A DNA stretch of 50,616 nt, from positions 1 to 50,616 of the forward strand of contig CAXBCR010000025.1 in NCBI GenBank assembly GCA_963974475.1, in the 5' to 3' direction. The notes below the pieces were generated by a model, which saw only the letters and a list, made by a program, of their open reading frames with translations, was not told the origin of the DNA and ran no database searches. Of this stretch, positions 1-7,225 are shown piece by piece. The stretch comes from CAJXZP01 sp963974475. Its GTDB lineage: Bacteria > Bacteroidota > Bacteroidia > Flavobacteriales_G > Salibacteraceae. Position 1 is the stretch's first letter; each line of letters begins with the position of its first letter. A program made the translations under genes and the position numbers.

Positions 1-303
1 CAAAATGGCGTATTCTGGTAAAACCCCGCGGTAGAATATGCATGGAAAACCGCCTGATAAACTCTTTGCTTGAGAGTGTTTGTGTGGTTTTTACCCCTCC
101 CTTTTTTTATCTTGCACTTATTAAGCTCACGACTGAAAGGAGGGTTCGTTCAACAAAGTGTATAAATCATTGGGCAATAAGTGGTTAAAATGAAATATAT
201 AGCAACAAATAAAATTTACGGTAAACTGAAAATGAAGTGCGTTGAAATGCCCAACGCTTCATATACTTACCGTTGGGGGTAATGCACTGAAACACTATCC
301 TAG
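1..303. other. Non-coding left edge with one long inverted repeat
   Basis: I see no convincing gene here. Short open frames exist but resemble nothing I recognise. The one structured element is a nested inverted repeat at 237-287: GTGC (237-240) pairs with GCAC (284-287), and CCAACG (250-255) pairs with CGTTGG (271-276). It lies just upstream of the toxin-antitoxin pair and could be a transcription terminator for a gene left of the window or the edge of a mobile cassette. Confidence 0.35.
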
Positions 304-325
304 AAGTAGTCTAATTGGACTACTT
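304..325. promoter_or_regulatory. Palindromic operator of the toxin-antitoxin operon
   Basis: Perfect 8-bp inverted repeat AAGTAGTC / GACTACTT separated by TAATTG. It ends 4 bp before a TAnnTTTG -7 box (330-337), so a bound protein would cover the -33 region. HigA-type antitoxins usually bind such palindromes to repress their own operon; assigning it to this antitoxin is inference. Confidence 0.6.
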
Positions 326-329
326 TAAC

Positions 330-337
330 TATATTTG
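330..337 (+). promoter_or_regulatory. -7 promoter box of the toxin-antitoxin operon
   Basis: TATATTTG matches the Bacteroidetes -7 consensus TAnnTTTG. It ends only 4 nt before the ATG at 342, so the transcript would start at or next to the start codon (leaderless). No TTG lies at the usual distance; that region is occupied by the palindrome 304-325. Confidence 0.5.
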
Positions 338-341
338 CAAT

Positions 342-680
342 ATGGAGAAAAAACGAAAGCTCTATTTTTACGAAAATCACTTTGATGAATTCTATAATAA
401 ACAAGTTTTAAGAGTTCAGAAAAAGATAGTTTGGACTCTTAAGGTAATTCAGGAATTAGAACGTATTCCAGATACTTATTTTAAACACCTTTCTAACACT
501 TCAGGACTTTATGAAATTAGAGTTCAAGTTGGGACAAATATTTACAGAATATTTTGCTTTTTTGATTATGACAATATTATTATAGTTGGTCATGGTTTTC
601 AAAAGAAGTCTCAGAAAACACCGAAAAAAGAAATTGAAAAAGCAGAAATAATTAAAGCTGAATATTATGAAAACAAATAA
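342..680 (+). CDS. RelE/HigB-type toxin (Gp49-like family)
   Basis: 112 residues. The profile is that of the phage Gp49-like/HigB branch of RelE mRNA interferases: a basic N-terminus, a helical stretch with LKVIQELERIPDTYFKHL, then the strand-rich core GLYEIRVQVGTNIYRIFCFF and the tail GHGFQKKSQKTPKKEIEKA. Toxins of this family cleave mRNA on the ribosome. I start it at the ATG at 342 rather than the upstream TTG at 315, because that TTG lies in the operator and before the -7 box. The stop overlaps the antitoxin start by 14 nt. Toxin-before-antitoxin order is typical of HigBA. No catalytic residue can be confirmed by eye. Confidence 0.8.
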   Translation: MEKKRKLYFYENHFDEFYNKQVLRVQKKIVWTLKVIQELERIPDTYFKHLSNTSGLYEIRVQVGTNIYRIFCFFDYDNIIIVGHGFQKKSQKTPKKEIEKAEIIKAEYYENK

Positions 681-972
681 AAAGGATATGAAAAGCTTAG
701 ACCAATTTATCACCGAAAAATTTGGAACTTTAGGCTCTAAAGATAGAGAGAATTTTGAAAGCGAATACGAAGGCTTTAAACTTGGTGTATTAATTCAACA
801 AGCAAGAAAGGACAAAGGGCTAACCCAAGAACAATTGGCAGAACTTGCTGGAACTAACAAGTCATATATTTCAAAACTCGAAAAAGATTTAAAGGATATT
901 CGATTTTCAACTCTTCAACGAATTATTTCAGAAGGACTTGGAGGACACTTAGAGATTTCAATTAAATACTAA
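667..972 (+). CDS. XRE-family antitoxin (HigA-like)
   Basis: 101 residues. An N-terminal toxin-binding segment of about 35 residues (LDQFITEKFGTLGSKDRENF) precedes a helix-turn-helix XRE domain at about residues 38-95. The HTH shows LIQQARKDKGLTQEQLAELA followed by GTNKSYISKLEKDLKDIRFSTLQRII, a textbook Cro/CI fold. It neutralises the toxin encoded just upstream and probably represses the operon through the palindrome at 304-325. The ATG at 667 lies inside the toxin gene; an alternative ATG at 688 would remove seven residues and leave no overlap. Co-transcription and translational coupling with the toxin gene are inferred from the overlap. Confidence 0.85.
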   Translation: MKTNKKDMKSLDQFITEKFGTLGSKDRENFESEYEGFKLGVLIQQARKDKGLTQEQLAELAGTNKSYISKLEKDLKDIRFSTLQRIISEGLGGHLEISIKY

Positions 973-1171
973 TCCGATAAAAACACTACCGCCAACAAAA
1001 GTAATCGTTGCGCAACCCCAAATTCAACCTAAAACCGAAGGTAAAAAGGGTCGTTTTAAGTCACTTTGATTAATTATCAATGCGCTGATTTAGCTAAAAT
1101 TAAAACTCTTAAATGAGTTTTATGGAGGCGAAATAGACGGTCTTAAACCAAAAAATAATAAGCTCCGCTTT

Positions 1172-1285
1172 CTATACATTTTCCTTCGCTTTTTGGGTGA
1201 TGAATTTCATGTATTTCTTCAAATTGTAGGCTATGGCAGTTAAATGCAGCATACACACTCTCATCTGTAAGGAGTTAGTCCTGTT
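1172..1285 (-). pseudogene. C-terminal stub of an IS transposase
   Basis: On the minus strand a 37-codon open stretch ends at a TAG at 1172-1174. It reads MRVCMLHLTAIAYNLKKYMKF and then ITQKAKENV, which is like the extreme C-terminus of DDE transposases of the IS1182/DUF772 type (the AYNLKK motif). An in-frame stop interrupts it at 1286-1288 and no more transposase is visible upstream, so only a remnant is left. The rest of the 973-1346 gap contains no gene I can support. The family assignment rests on a short motif. Confidence 0.5.
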
Positions 1286-1346
1286 TTATTCCAACTAATT
1301 TAGTAAGTTGCACACCGAATATAAATTGGGGAATAGCATTAACAAA

Positions 1347-1982
1347 ATGAAAAACCGATATGTAGAAACACATAAAACATGGAATAAAATTGCTCAAAGC
1401 TATCAAGATAAATTCATGAAGCTTGGGCTCTATAACGACACATACATGCGCTTTTGTAATTTACTACCTAAGGCAAATGCTTCGGTGCTCGAAATTGGTT
1501 GTGGACCAGGTAACATCACCCGTCATATTTTGGACTTAAATCCTAAGCTAACCATTTTGGCGACTGATATTTCGAAGAATATGGTGGATTTGGCAAAAAG
1601 GAATAATCCGGAGGTTGAAACACAGGTTTTGGATTGCAGGAACCTCCAATCCATCAATGCTAAATTTGACGGTATTATATGTGGATTTACCATCCCATAT
1701 ATATCCAAAAATGACTGCTCCAAACTAATTTTTAATTGTAGTAATTTACTAAAAGAGGATGGAACTTTATATCTCAGTTTTGTTGCTGGCCATTATAAAA
1801 AATCAGGATTTATTTCGGGTAGTTCTGGAGGGAGAGTCTATTTTTATTATCATGAACTCACAAGAATAATACAAGACTTGGAATCAAACCAGATCACCGT
1901 TGTGGATGTTATTCAAAAGGAGTATGAAAAATTAGATTCCGTTTCTGAGACCCATACCATTATTATTGCAAAAAAATGCTGA
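1347..1982 (+). CDS. Class I SAM-dependent methyltransferase
   Basis: 211 residues. The Rossmann-fold methyltransferase motif I is clear (VLEIGCGPGNITRHIL, about residues 54-69), followed by motif II ILATDISKNMVDLAKRN and motif III/IV FDGIICGFTIPYI, then LLKEDGTLYLSF. The N-terminal WNKIAQSYQDKF is the usual lead-in of ubiE/methyltransferase_11 proteins. The substrate cannot be predicted. I chose the ATG at 1347 (MKNRYVETHKTWNKIA) over an upstream TTG at 1308, because the family domain begins at that tryptophan-containing helix. The gene stands alone between the IS stub and a HutD/Ves gene. Its AT-rich flanks and lack of operon partners suggest accessory DNA. Confidence 0.8.
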   Translation: MKNRYVETHKTWNKIAQSYQDKFMKLGLYNDTYMRFCNLLPKANASVLEIGCGPGNITRHILDLNPKLTILATDISKNMVDLAKRNNPEVETQVLDCRNLQSINAKFDGIICGFTIPYISKNDCSKLIFNCSNLLKEDGTLYLSFVAGHYKKSGFISGSSGGRVYFYYHELTRIIQDLESNQITVVDVIQKEYEKLDSVSETHTIIIAKKC

Positions 1983-2265
1983 ACGCATTCTATATAAAAG
2001 CATTTGGCATTAATTTAGTTCACATTAAGCGTTCTCTATTCGCAATATTTAATTAAAAATTATGGAGCGAAATAAACTACTTTAGCAAGGTTCATTAAGA
2101 ATGGAGATTTTACACCTAGTACCATTTCCTGAAGGCCATAAAGGGTGAAATTCCTTCTAATTTGAAAACGCGGTAAACATACTTATGTTGAACTTCAGCC
2201 TAAGTGTTTAATTAGCGTAAAGCGATTTCCATTAAAAAATACGTCAAACCAAAATCAATACAATT

Positions 2266-2844
2266 TTGAAAATATCTATCGTCCCTCCTGCTCATTTTCT
2301 TACCAGCCAATGGTCTGGTGGCAGCAGTACACAACTGTATATTTCTCCTGCCAATGCCACGTATACGGAGCGGAATTTTGAATTAAGAATTAGTACGGCT
2401 AAAGTAGCGGTTATGAAATCTACTTTCACCACCTTGCCTGGTACGCAAAGAAAGCTAATGATTTTGGAGGGAGAAATCAACCTTACCCATAATGGCCAAC
2501 TCAGCAAGCATCTAAAACCTTTTGATGTGGCTAATTTTAGTGGAGACTGGAAAACCTCCGCTATAGGCACCTGCACCGATTTTAATGTTATGACCACGGG
2601 CGCCAAGCAAAGCGAATTATACTATTTAGCAAAGAAGGCAGCAAGAGATTATAAGTTAAACCTGAAAAACACTTCCAATAATTTGTTTTTATACGCCACC
2701 TATGGAACTATTCATTTACAACTTATGGATGAAAATTATATGCTAAAAAAGGGAAGCTTATTGATCATCGAAAACCTAAGCGTACATTTAATTTCTATTA
2801 ATAGTCCGGACGGTTTTGGACTTGTTGTGGTGGAAGCAACCTGA
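2266..2844 (+). CDS. HutD/Ves family cupin protein
   Basis: 192 residues. It matches the HutD/Ves family (PF05962), a bicupin of about 180-200 residues. Visible are the N-terminal SQWSGGSSTQLYISP (family W-x-G-G-x-T), FELRISTAKVAVMKSTFTTLPGTQRKLMILEGEINL, the Gly-Asp pair in FSGDWKTSAIGTCTDFNVM, and a second half with LKKGSLLIIEN. HutD proteins are associated with histidine utilisation and E. coli Ves with cold response, but the biochemical role is unsettled. The start is a TTG at 2266; no ATG lies between it and the conserved tryptophan region. About 280 bp on each side carry no recognisable gene. Confidence 0.75.
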   Translation: MKISIVPPAHFLTSQWSGGSSTQLYISPANATYTERNFELRISTAKVAVMKSTFTTLPGTQRKLMILEGEINLTHNGQLSKHLKPFDVANFSGDWKTSAIGTCTDFNVMTTGAKQSELYYLAKKAARDYKLNLKNTSNNLFLYATYGTIHLQLMDENYMLKKGSLLIIENLSVHLISINSPDGFGLVVVEAT

Positions 2845-3103
2845 TCATTTATAGAAATTACAGTATTACTATCCTAACGGAACAACTTGCAAAGCAACCA
2901 ATTGTTTGCAGTATACTGGAAGATATTCATTCCATACTTGGGGATAAAGAAATAGTAAAAAATGCACGTTATAATAACCACCCAAAGCAATGCCAACAGG
3001 CTTTCCAAAATAAGGTAATTTGAGATTTTTATTGGAGCTCCGTTAAAAAAGGGTGTTTCATTTCCCCTTACTTTTACTACGAATTTTGATGTATATTTAT
3101 TCT

Positions 3104-3643
3104 ATGGAAAATTTGAGCGACATATTAACCATTGATTCTAATGCGAAAACCAAGCATTATAAAAAAGGAACCATTCTTCAACGAGAAGGTGACCAAAATT
3201 CGCCAGCTTATTACGTTAAATCTGGACTTTTAAGAAATTACACAATTGACGAGAAAGGGAAAGAACACATTTTTATGTTTGCTTCTGAAGGTTGGATCAT
3301 TGCCGATATTGAATCTCAAGAGTTTAATCAACCGTCCGAAATGTTTATTGATTGCTTGGAAGACTCAGAGGTGATTGTGCTGGATAGCGAATCTTTTAAA
3401 TTGGAGAACCTTACTCATGAGCAACTTCAACAAAACTCGCATCTCATGGCAAGACGCATTGCCGTGCTACAAAGAAGAGTGATTATGCTGATGAGTAGCT
3501 CTGCAAAATATCGTTACAATAAATTTTTGGACACCTACCCTAACCTACCCAATAGAGTACCTCAACGCATGATTGCATCCTATTTAGGAATCACCCCACA
3601 AGCGTTAAGCACCATAAGAGGTGAAATGGCCCGAACAAAATAA
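3104..3643 (+). CDS. Crp/Fnr-type transcriptional regulator
   Basis: 179 residues. Residues about 1-115 form a cyclic-nucleotide-binding (cupin) domain: KKGTILQREGDQNSPAYYVK, then GLLRNYTIDEKGKEHIFMF. Residues about 150-179 form a short HTH (RVPQRMIASYLGITPQALST). The domain lacks the canonical cAMP-binding Arg-Ser pair I would expect in CRP, as is usual in Bacteroidetes regulators of this type. It starts at the ATG at 3104; an upstream in-frame GTG at 3053 would add 17 hydrophobic residues without family support. A -7-like TATATTTA at 3092-3099 lies 4 nt before the ATG. The DoxX/Fe-S/pirin cassette follows 83 bp downstream and is a plausible target. Confidence 0.85.
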   Translation: MENLSDILTIDSNAKTKHYKKGTILQREGDQNSPAYYVKSGLLRNYTIDEKGKEHIFMFASEGWIIADIESQEFNQPSEMFIDCLEDSEVIVLDSESFKLENLTHEQLQQNSHLMARRIAVLQRRVIMLMSSSAKYRYNKFLDTYPNLPNRVPQRMIASYLGITPQALSTIRGEMARTK

Positions 3644-3726
3644 CAATGAGTTAATTTGTTAATCTACATGAATGCATAGCACTTCATAAGTCTGCACCTT
3701 TGATCAAACTAAAAAACATAGAACTT

Positions 3727-4101
3727 ATGAAAAAAGCACAATTAATTATCAGAATCCTACTCGGTATCATGTTAGTCGTTTTCGGACTAAACAAATTCTT
3801 GCAATTTATGCCTATGCCACCTATGCCCGAAGCGGCAGGCGAATTTATGGGCGCATTAGTGAAAAGCGGTTATTTAATGGCTGTAGTAGCTATCGTTGAA
3901 ATTCTTGCAGGAATTTTACTATTGGTCAACAAATACCAACCGTTAACTTTAGTGGTTCTTTTTCCTGTTTTACTAAACGCATTCTTATTTCACATGTTTT
4001 TAGATATTGCAGGTATTGGAGGCGCAGCTATGGCAATAGCCATGAACATCTTCTTATTTGTAGCGAATAAAGAATCGTATACCGAATTATTTAAAGCGTA
4101 A
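3727..4101 (+). CDS. DoxX family membrane protein
   Basis: 124 residues with four hydrophobic helices: LIIRILLGIMLVVFGLNKFL, then VVAIVEILAGILLLV, LTLVVLFPVLLNAFLFHMFL, and AMAIAMNIFLFVAN. The FGLNKF and AGILLL motifs are typical of DoxX, an inner-membrane family linked to thiol and redox stress. The ATG at 3727 is preferred over a TTG at 3700 because a promoter-like CACCTTTG sits at 3695-3702, overlapping that TTG. It is followed 19 nt later by a mono-cluster Fe-S protein and a pirin, so the three genes look like one operon downstream of the Crp/Fnr regulator. Confidence 0.8.
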   Translation: MKKAQLIIRILLGIMLVVFGLNKFLQFMPMPPMPEAAGEFMGALVKSGYLMAVVAIVEILAGILLLVNKYQPLTLVVLFPVLLNAFLFHMFLDIAGIGGAAMAIAMNIFLFVANKESYTELFKA

Positions 4102-4120
4102 TTATTTAAACTGGATACCG

Positions 4121-4336
4121 ATGAATAAAGAATACTCCAATGGTGAAATTACCATCAAATGGCAACCGAAATTATGTGAGCATGCAGCGGTATGTGTTAA
4201 CACGTTACCAAAAGTGTATAATCCCAAGGGCTCTCCGTGGATTACCATTGAAAACGCAACTACGTATGAGCTAAAAAGTCAAATCCGACAATGTCCTTCG
4301 GGCGCTTTGTCTTTTGAAGAAAACCGCAAAAAGTGA
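4121..4336 (+). CDS. Divergent 4Fe-4S mono-cluster protein (YjdI-like)
   Basis: 71 residues, the size of the Fer4_19/YjdI family (PF06902). Three conserved cysteines are visible: two in KLCEHAAVCVNTLPKVYNP near the N-terminus and one in IRQCPSGALSFEE near the C-terminus, with the typical CPSGAL signature. Such proteins are predicted to bind one Fe-S cluster and act as small electron carriers or sensors. The stop codon overlaps the GTG start of the pirin gene, indicating translational coupling. The context with DoxX and pirin suggests a redox role, which is inference. Confidence 0.8.
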   Translation: MNKEYSNGEITIKWQPKLCEHAAVCVNTLPKVYNPKGSPWITIENATTYELKSQIRQCPSGALSFEENRKK

Positions 4337-5436
4337 ATCGGTTCGAATTCATAAAAAAACTATCTTTCACGTCTATCGGTATCCTTACATTATCAAAACT
4401 AGGATTCGCTAAAACAAATCAAATGAACAATTCTGCAATAAAAAGCATTAAACCTTTGGTGCTTCCATGGGAAACGCAAGATCCATTTATTTTCTGTTCG
4501 TATCACCATGATGAGTACCCGGGCGGAAACGATAATTTATCACCAAATGCATCCTTAGAAGGGCGCAATTTAGGGCAGGATTTTGCCTCAAAAGATGGAT
4601 GGAATATGTATCATGGGGTAAAGGTGCCTGGTTTTCCTGCACATCCGCATTCGGGGTTTGAAACCGTAAGTGTAGTCACCAAAGGTATGGTTGATCATTC
4701 GGATTCTTTAGGCGGTAAAGGTCGTTTTGGAAATGGAGATGTGCAATGGCTTACTTCGGGTAAAGGAGTGCAACATGCTGAAATGTTTCCATTATTGAAT
4801 AAGGACAAAAACACTTTTGAAATTTTTCAGATTTGGCTGAATTTACCATCAAAGAATAAGAAAGTTGATCCGTATTACCAAATGCTATGGAGTGAAGACA
4901 TTCCCACTGTTAAGGATACCGATAAAAACGGAAATGGTGTTGAGATTGATGTAATAGCTGGTCAATTAAACGGACAAAAAGCACTTCCTCCAAACCCAGA
5001 TTCATGGGCGGCAGACCCAGAGAATAAGGTGCAAATATGGACGATTAAATTAGACCCAAACGCATTGTTTTCTATAGAAGGGATTGATGATGAAGTGACA
5101 CGTACTCTCTATTTTTATGAAGGAGAAACCATTACTGTGGGTAATACAGAAGTAACCGCAAAACAGTTAATGCATTTGGATGCGAAGGAGGAAATTCAAA
5201 TAAAAAACTCCTCTGTGACTGCCTATTTATTCTTCCTGCAAGGTAAGCCTATTAACCAACCTTTAGTACAATACGGACCGTTTGTGGCTAACTCAGAACA
5301 AGAAATAAATGAGACCATGCAAGCGTATCGTCAAACTCAATTTGGTGGTTGGCCTTACCCCTCAAATGAGCCTGTGCATGATAAAAACAAAGGCCGATTT
5401 GCCCATTTTGCAGATGGCAATGAAATAATTAAATGA
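4333..5436 (+). CDS. Pirin family protein with exported-type N-terminus
   Basis: 367 residues. A 26-residue hydrophobic leader (RFEFIKKLSFTSIGILTL) resembles a degenerate Tat-type signal with a single arginine. The bicupin pirin body follows: the metal-binding motif HPHSGFETVSVV at about residue 101, DHSDSLGGKGRFGNGDVQW, and GKGVQHAEMF supply the His/His/His/Glu ligands expected in pirins and quercetinases. The C-terminal region has the family PYGPF-like QYGPFVANSEQEI. Pirins bind Fe(II) and can act as quercetin dioxygenases or regulators. The GTG start at 4333 overlaps the preceding stop; pirins are usually about 230-300 aa, so the leader and spacer make this one long. Confidence 0.85.
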   Translation: MNRFEFIKKLSFTSIGILTLSKLGFAKTNQMNNSAIKSIKPLVLPWETQDPFIFCSYHHDEYPGGNDNLSPNASLEGRNLGQDFASKDGWNMYHGVKVPGFPAHPHSGFETVSVVTKGMVDHSDSLGGKGRFGNGDVQWLTSGKGVQHAEMFPLLNKDKNTFEIFQIWLNLPSKNKKVDPYYQMLWSEDIPTVKDTDKNGNGVEIDVIAGQLNGQKALPPNPDSWAADPENKVQIWTIKLDPNALFSIEGIDDEVTRTLYFYEGETITVGNTEVTAKQLMHLDAKEEIQIKNSSVTAYLFFLQGKPINQPLVQYGPFVANSEQEINETMQAYRQTQFGGWPYPSNEPVHDKNKGRFAHFADGNEIIK

Positions 5437-5501
5437 CCCAATAAATGCATTTCAAAACCGATGTTTTTGATTCATTTTTGCAATACAGATAGTATACCTT
5501 T

Positions 5502-6101
5502 ATGAAAGAATTTTGGGATAAAAGATACGCCAACAAAGAAATGGCCTATGGTGAAGACGCCAACTTGTTTTTCGCCCAACAATTATCAAAACTAAAAGCA
5601 AGGAAAATACTTTTACCTGCCGAAGGCGAAGGCAGAAATGCGATTCACAGTGCCAAATTAGGCTGGCAAGTTTCCGCTTTTGACATCAGTAAAGAAGGAA
5701 AACAAAAAGCCGAACAACTTGCCCAAAGAACCGGTGTTACTATTGATTACACTGTGGGTGGACTGGAAGAAATCAGTTACCAAAAAGAATCGTTTGATGC
5801 CATCGCATTAATTTACGCACATTTTCCAGCGCCAGCAAAATCAAAATACCATAAAATCTTAGCCAGCTATTTGAAAAAAGGGGGCACTCTAATTTTAGAA
5901 GGTTTTAGTAAGAAACAAATCGAAACCCCAGAATCAGGTGGCCCCAAAAAAGCGGAAATGCTTTTCTCTGTAAAAGAAATAAAACAAGATTTTGATGATT
6001 TCGAAATCATGGAACTATCAGAGCGTGAAATTGTTTTGAATGAAGGATTATATCACAAGGGGAAGGGTTCTGTCATACGTTTTGTGGGGAAAAAGAAATA
6101 A
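5502..6101 (+). CDS. SAM-dependent methyltransferase, TehB-like
   Basis: 199 residues. It starts with FWDKRYANKEMAYGEDANLF, the N-terminal signature of TehB/thiopurine-type class I methyltransferases. It continues with ILLPAEGEGRNAIHSAKLG (a motif I variant in which ILLPAEGEGRN replaces the usual GCG), VSAFDISKEGKQKAEQLA, FDAIALIYAHFP and LKKGGTLILEGFSKKQ. These enzymes methylate small toxic compounds such as tellurite, thiols or halides; the substrate here is unknown. The ATG at 5502 is preceded by a weak -7-like TACCTTTA that overlaps it. It is a single gene 65 bp after the pirin gene. Confidence 0.8.
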   Translation: MKEFWDKRYANKEMAYGEDANLFFAQQLSKLKARKILLPAEGEGRNAIHSAKLGWQVSAFDISKEGKQKAEQLAQRTGVTIDYTVGGLEEISYQKESFDAIALIYAHFPAPAKSKYHKILASYLKKGGTLILEGFSKKQIETPESGGPKKAEMLFSVKEIKQDFDDFEIMELSEREIVLNEGLYHKGKGSVIRFVGKKK

Positions 6102-6241
6102 AATACTTATCGAGTACACGAAAGTGTAAGAATTCAAAAATGATTGAAAATCATCCCACTAAAAGCATTCCTTAAACTGGATTAGGGGAAGGTAAAATTT
6201 TTAATTAGCGCATATTTCTATCCCAAATTCGATAATAATAA

Positions 6242-6249
6242 TAATTTTG
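6242..6249 (+). promoter_or_regulatory. -7 promoter box of the fic gene
   Basis: TAATTTTG matches the Bacteroidetes -7 consensus TAnnTTTG. Its last four bases are inside the first of two palindromes (6246-6260). The transcript would start near 6254, giving a leader of about 18 nt before the ATG at 6272. No clear TTG -33 element is seen upstream. Confidence 0.45.
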
Positions 6250-6271
6250 ATACTATCAAATGATACTATCA
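6246..6271. promoter_or_regulatory. Double palindromic operator over the fic promoter
   Basis: Two palindromes share the core TGATACTATCA. One is a perfect 15-mer, TTTGATACTATCAAA at 6246-6260; the other is an 11-mer at 6261-6271. Their centres are 13 bp apart. They cover the end of the -7 box, the expected start point and the bases just before the ATG at 6272, which is the arrangement of a repressor site. The Fic protein ends in a putative winged helix and may itself be the repressor; this is inference. Confidence 0.6.
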
Positions 6272-7225
6272 ATGAAACCACCTTATGACATTACAACAGA
6301 GATATTAAGATTGGTCACCTCCATTTCTGAAAAAATAGGAATAATAAACGCTAACCTATTGGATAAACCCTCGCCACTTTTACGAAAACAAAACAGAATC
6401 AAAACCATTCACCATTCTTTAAAAATTGAAGGCAATACTTTAACCGAAGAACAGATTACCGCACTGGTAGAAAATAAACGCGTACTAGGGCCACAAAATG
6501 AAATTACCGAAGTACTCAACACTATTATGGTGTATGAAAATTTAGGTAACTATACATATCAAACCCAGAGAGATTTTTTCAAAGCGCATGAGACTCTTAT
6601 GAAAAGCCTAATCGAAAAACCAGGAGAATATAGAAAACAGGGAGTGGGTATTTTAAAAGATACCAAAGTTGCGCACGTTGCTCCACCATTCCAAAATGTT
6701 CGCTATTTGATGAATGACTTGTTTACGTATTTAAAGGACAAATCTGAATTGAATCTAATTAAAAGTTGCGTTTTTCATTATGAAATGGAATTTATTCATC
6801 CTTTTTTAGACGGAAATGGAAGAATGGGTAGATTATGGCAGACTTTGATTCTAAAGGATCAATATCCAATTTTTGAGTTTATTCCATTAGAGTCACTAAT
6901 TAGCAAATCACAAAAAGAATATTATAAAGCACTTTCTGATTCGGACAAAATGGGGAAATCAACCCTATTTATTGAATACATGCTAAAAATAATCGACCAA
7001 TCTTTAGCGGATTCCCTCAACTTAAAACGCAAAAAACTTAATCAAAATGAGCGACTTGAGTACTTTATCCAACTTGGAATATTAGAATTTACAAGAAAGG
7101 ATTATTTAAAAACCTTTAACGAGATATCCTCTGCTACGGCAAGCAGAGACTTAAACGCAGGGATTGAATTGGCGTTGTTTACAAAAACAGGAGACAAGAA
7201 TAAGACGATCTATTTTATAAACTAG
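6272..7225 (+). CDS. Fic family protein (AMPylator-type)
   Basis: 317 residues from the ATG at 6272. The Fic motif HPFLDGNGRMGR is intact at about residue 176 (catalytic His), so transfer of AMP or another nucleotide to target hydroxyls is predicted. An inhibitory-helix motif of the [S/T]xxxE[G/N] type is present as SLKIEGN, residues 49-55, N-terminal to the Fic fold (class II, self-inhibited). The last 60 residues (RLEYFIQLGILEFTRKDYLK then SATASRDLNAGIELALF) look like a winged helix, as in Fic proteins that bind DNA. An alternative ATG at 6260 would add four residues but lies in the operator. The 3' end overlaps the convergent ald gene by 4 bp. Confidence 0.88.
   Translation: MKPPYDITTEILRLVTSISEKIGIINANLLDKPSPLLRKQNRIKTIHHSLKIEGNTLTEEQITALVENKRVLGPQNEITEVLNTIMVYENLGNYTYQTQRDFFKAHETLMKSLIEKPGEYRKQGVGILKDTKVAHVAPPFQNVRYLMNDLFTYLKDKSELNLIKSCVFHYEMEFIHPFLDGNGRMGRLWQTLILKDQYPIFEFIPLESLISKSQKEYYKALSDSDKMGKSTLFIEYMLKIIDQSLADSLNLKRKKLNQNERLEYFIQLGILEFTRKDYLKTFNEISSATASRDLNAGIELALFTKTGDKNKTIYFIN

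Noticed and set aside
237..287. attC-like cassette end left of the toxin-antitoxin pair
   Set aside because: GCCCAAC and GTTGGGG resemble integron core sites, but the last base is wrong, the loop is too short for attC, and no matching site follows the antitoxin.
1983..2265. GAACGC (1981-1986) and GCGTTC (2029-2034) as a terminator
   Set aside because: The arms are 42 bp apart and there is no T run.
2845..3103. Possible decayed gene between HutD/Ves and the Crp/Fnr gene
   Set aside because: Short frames show no recognisable motif on either strand.
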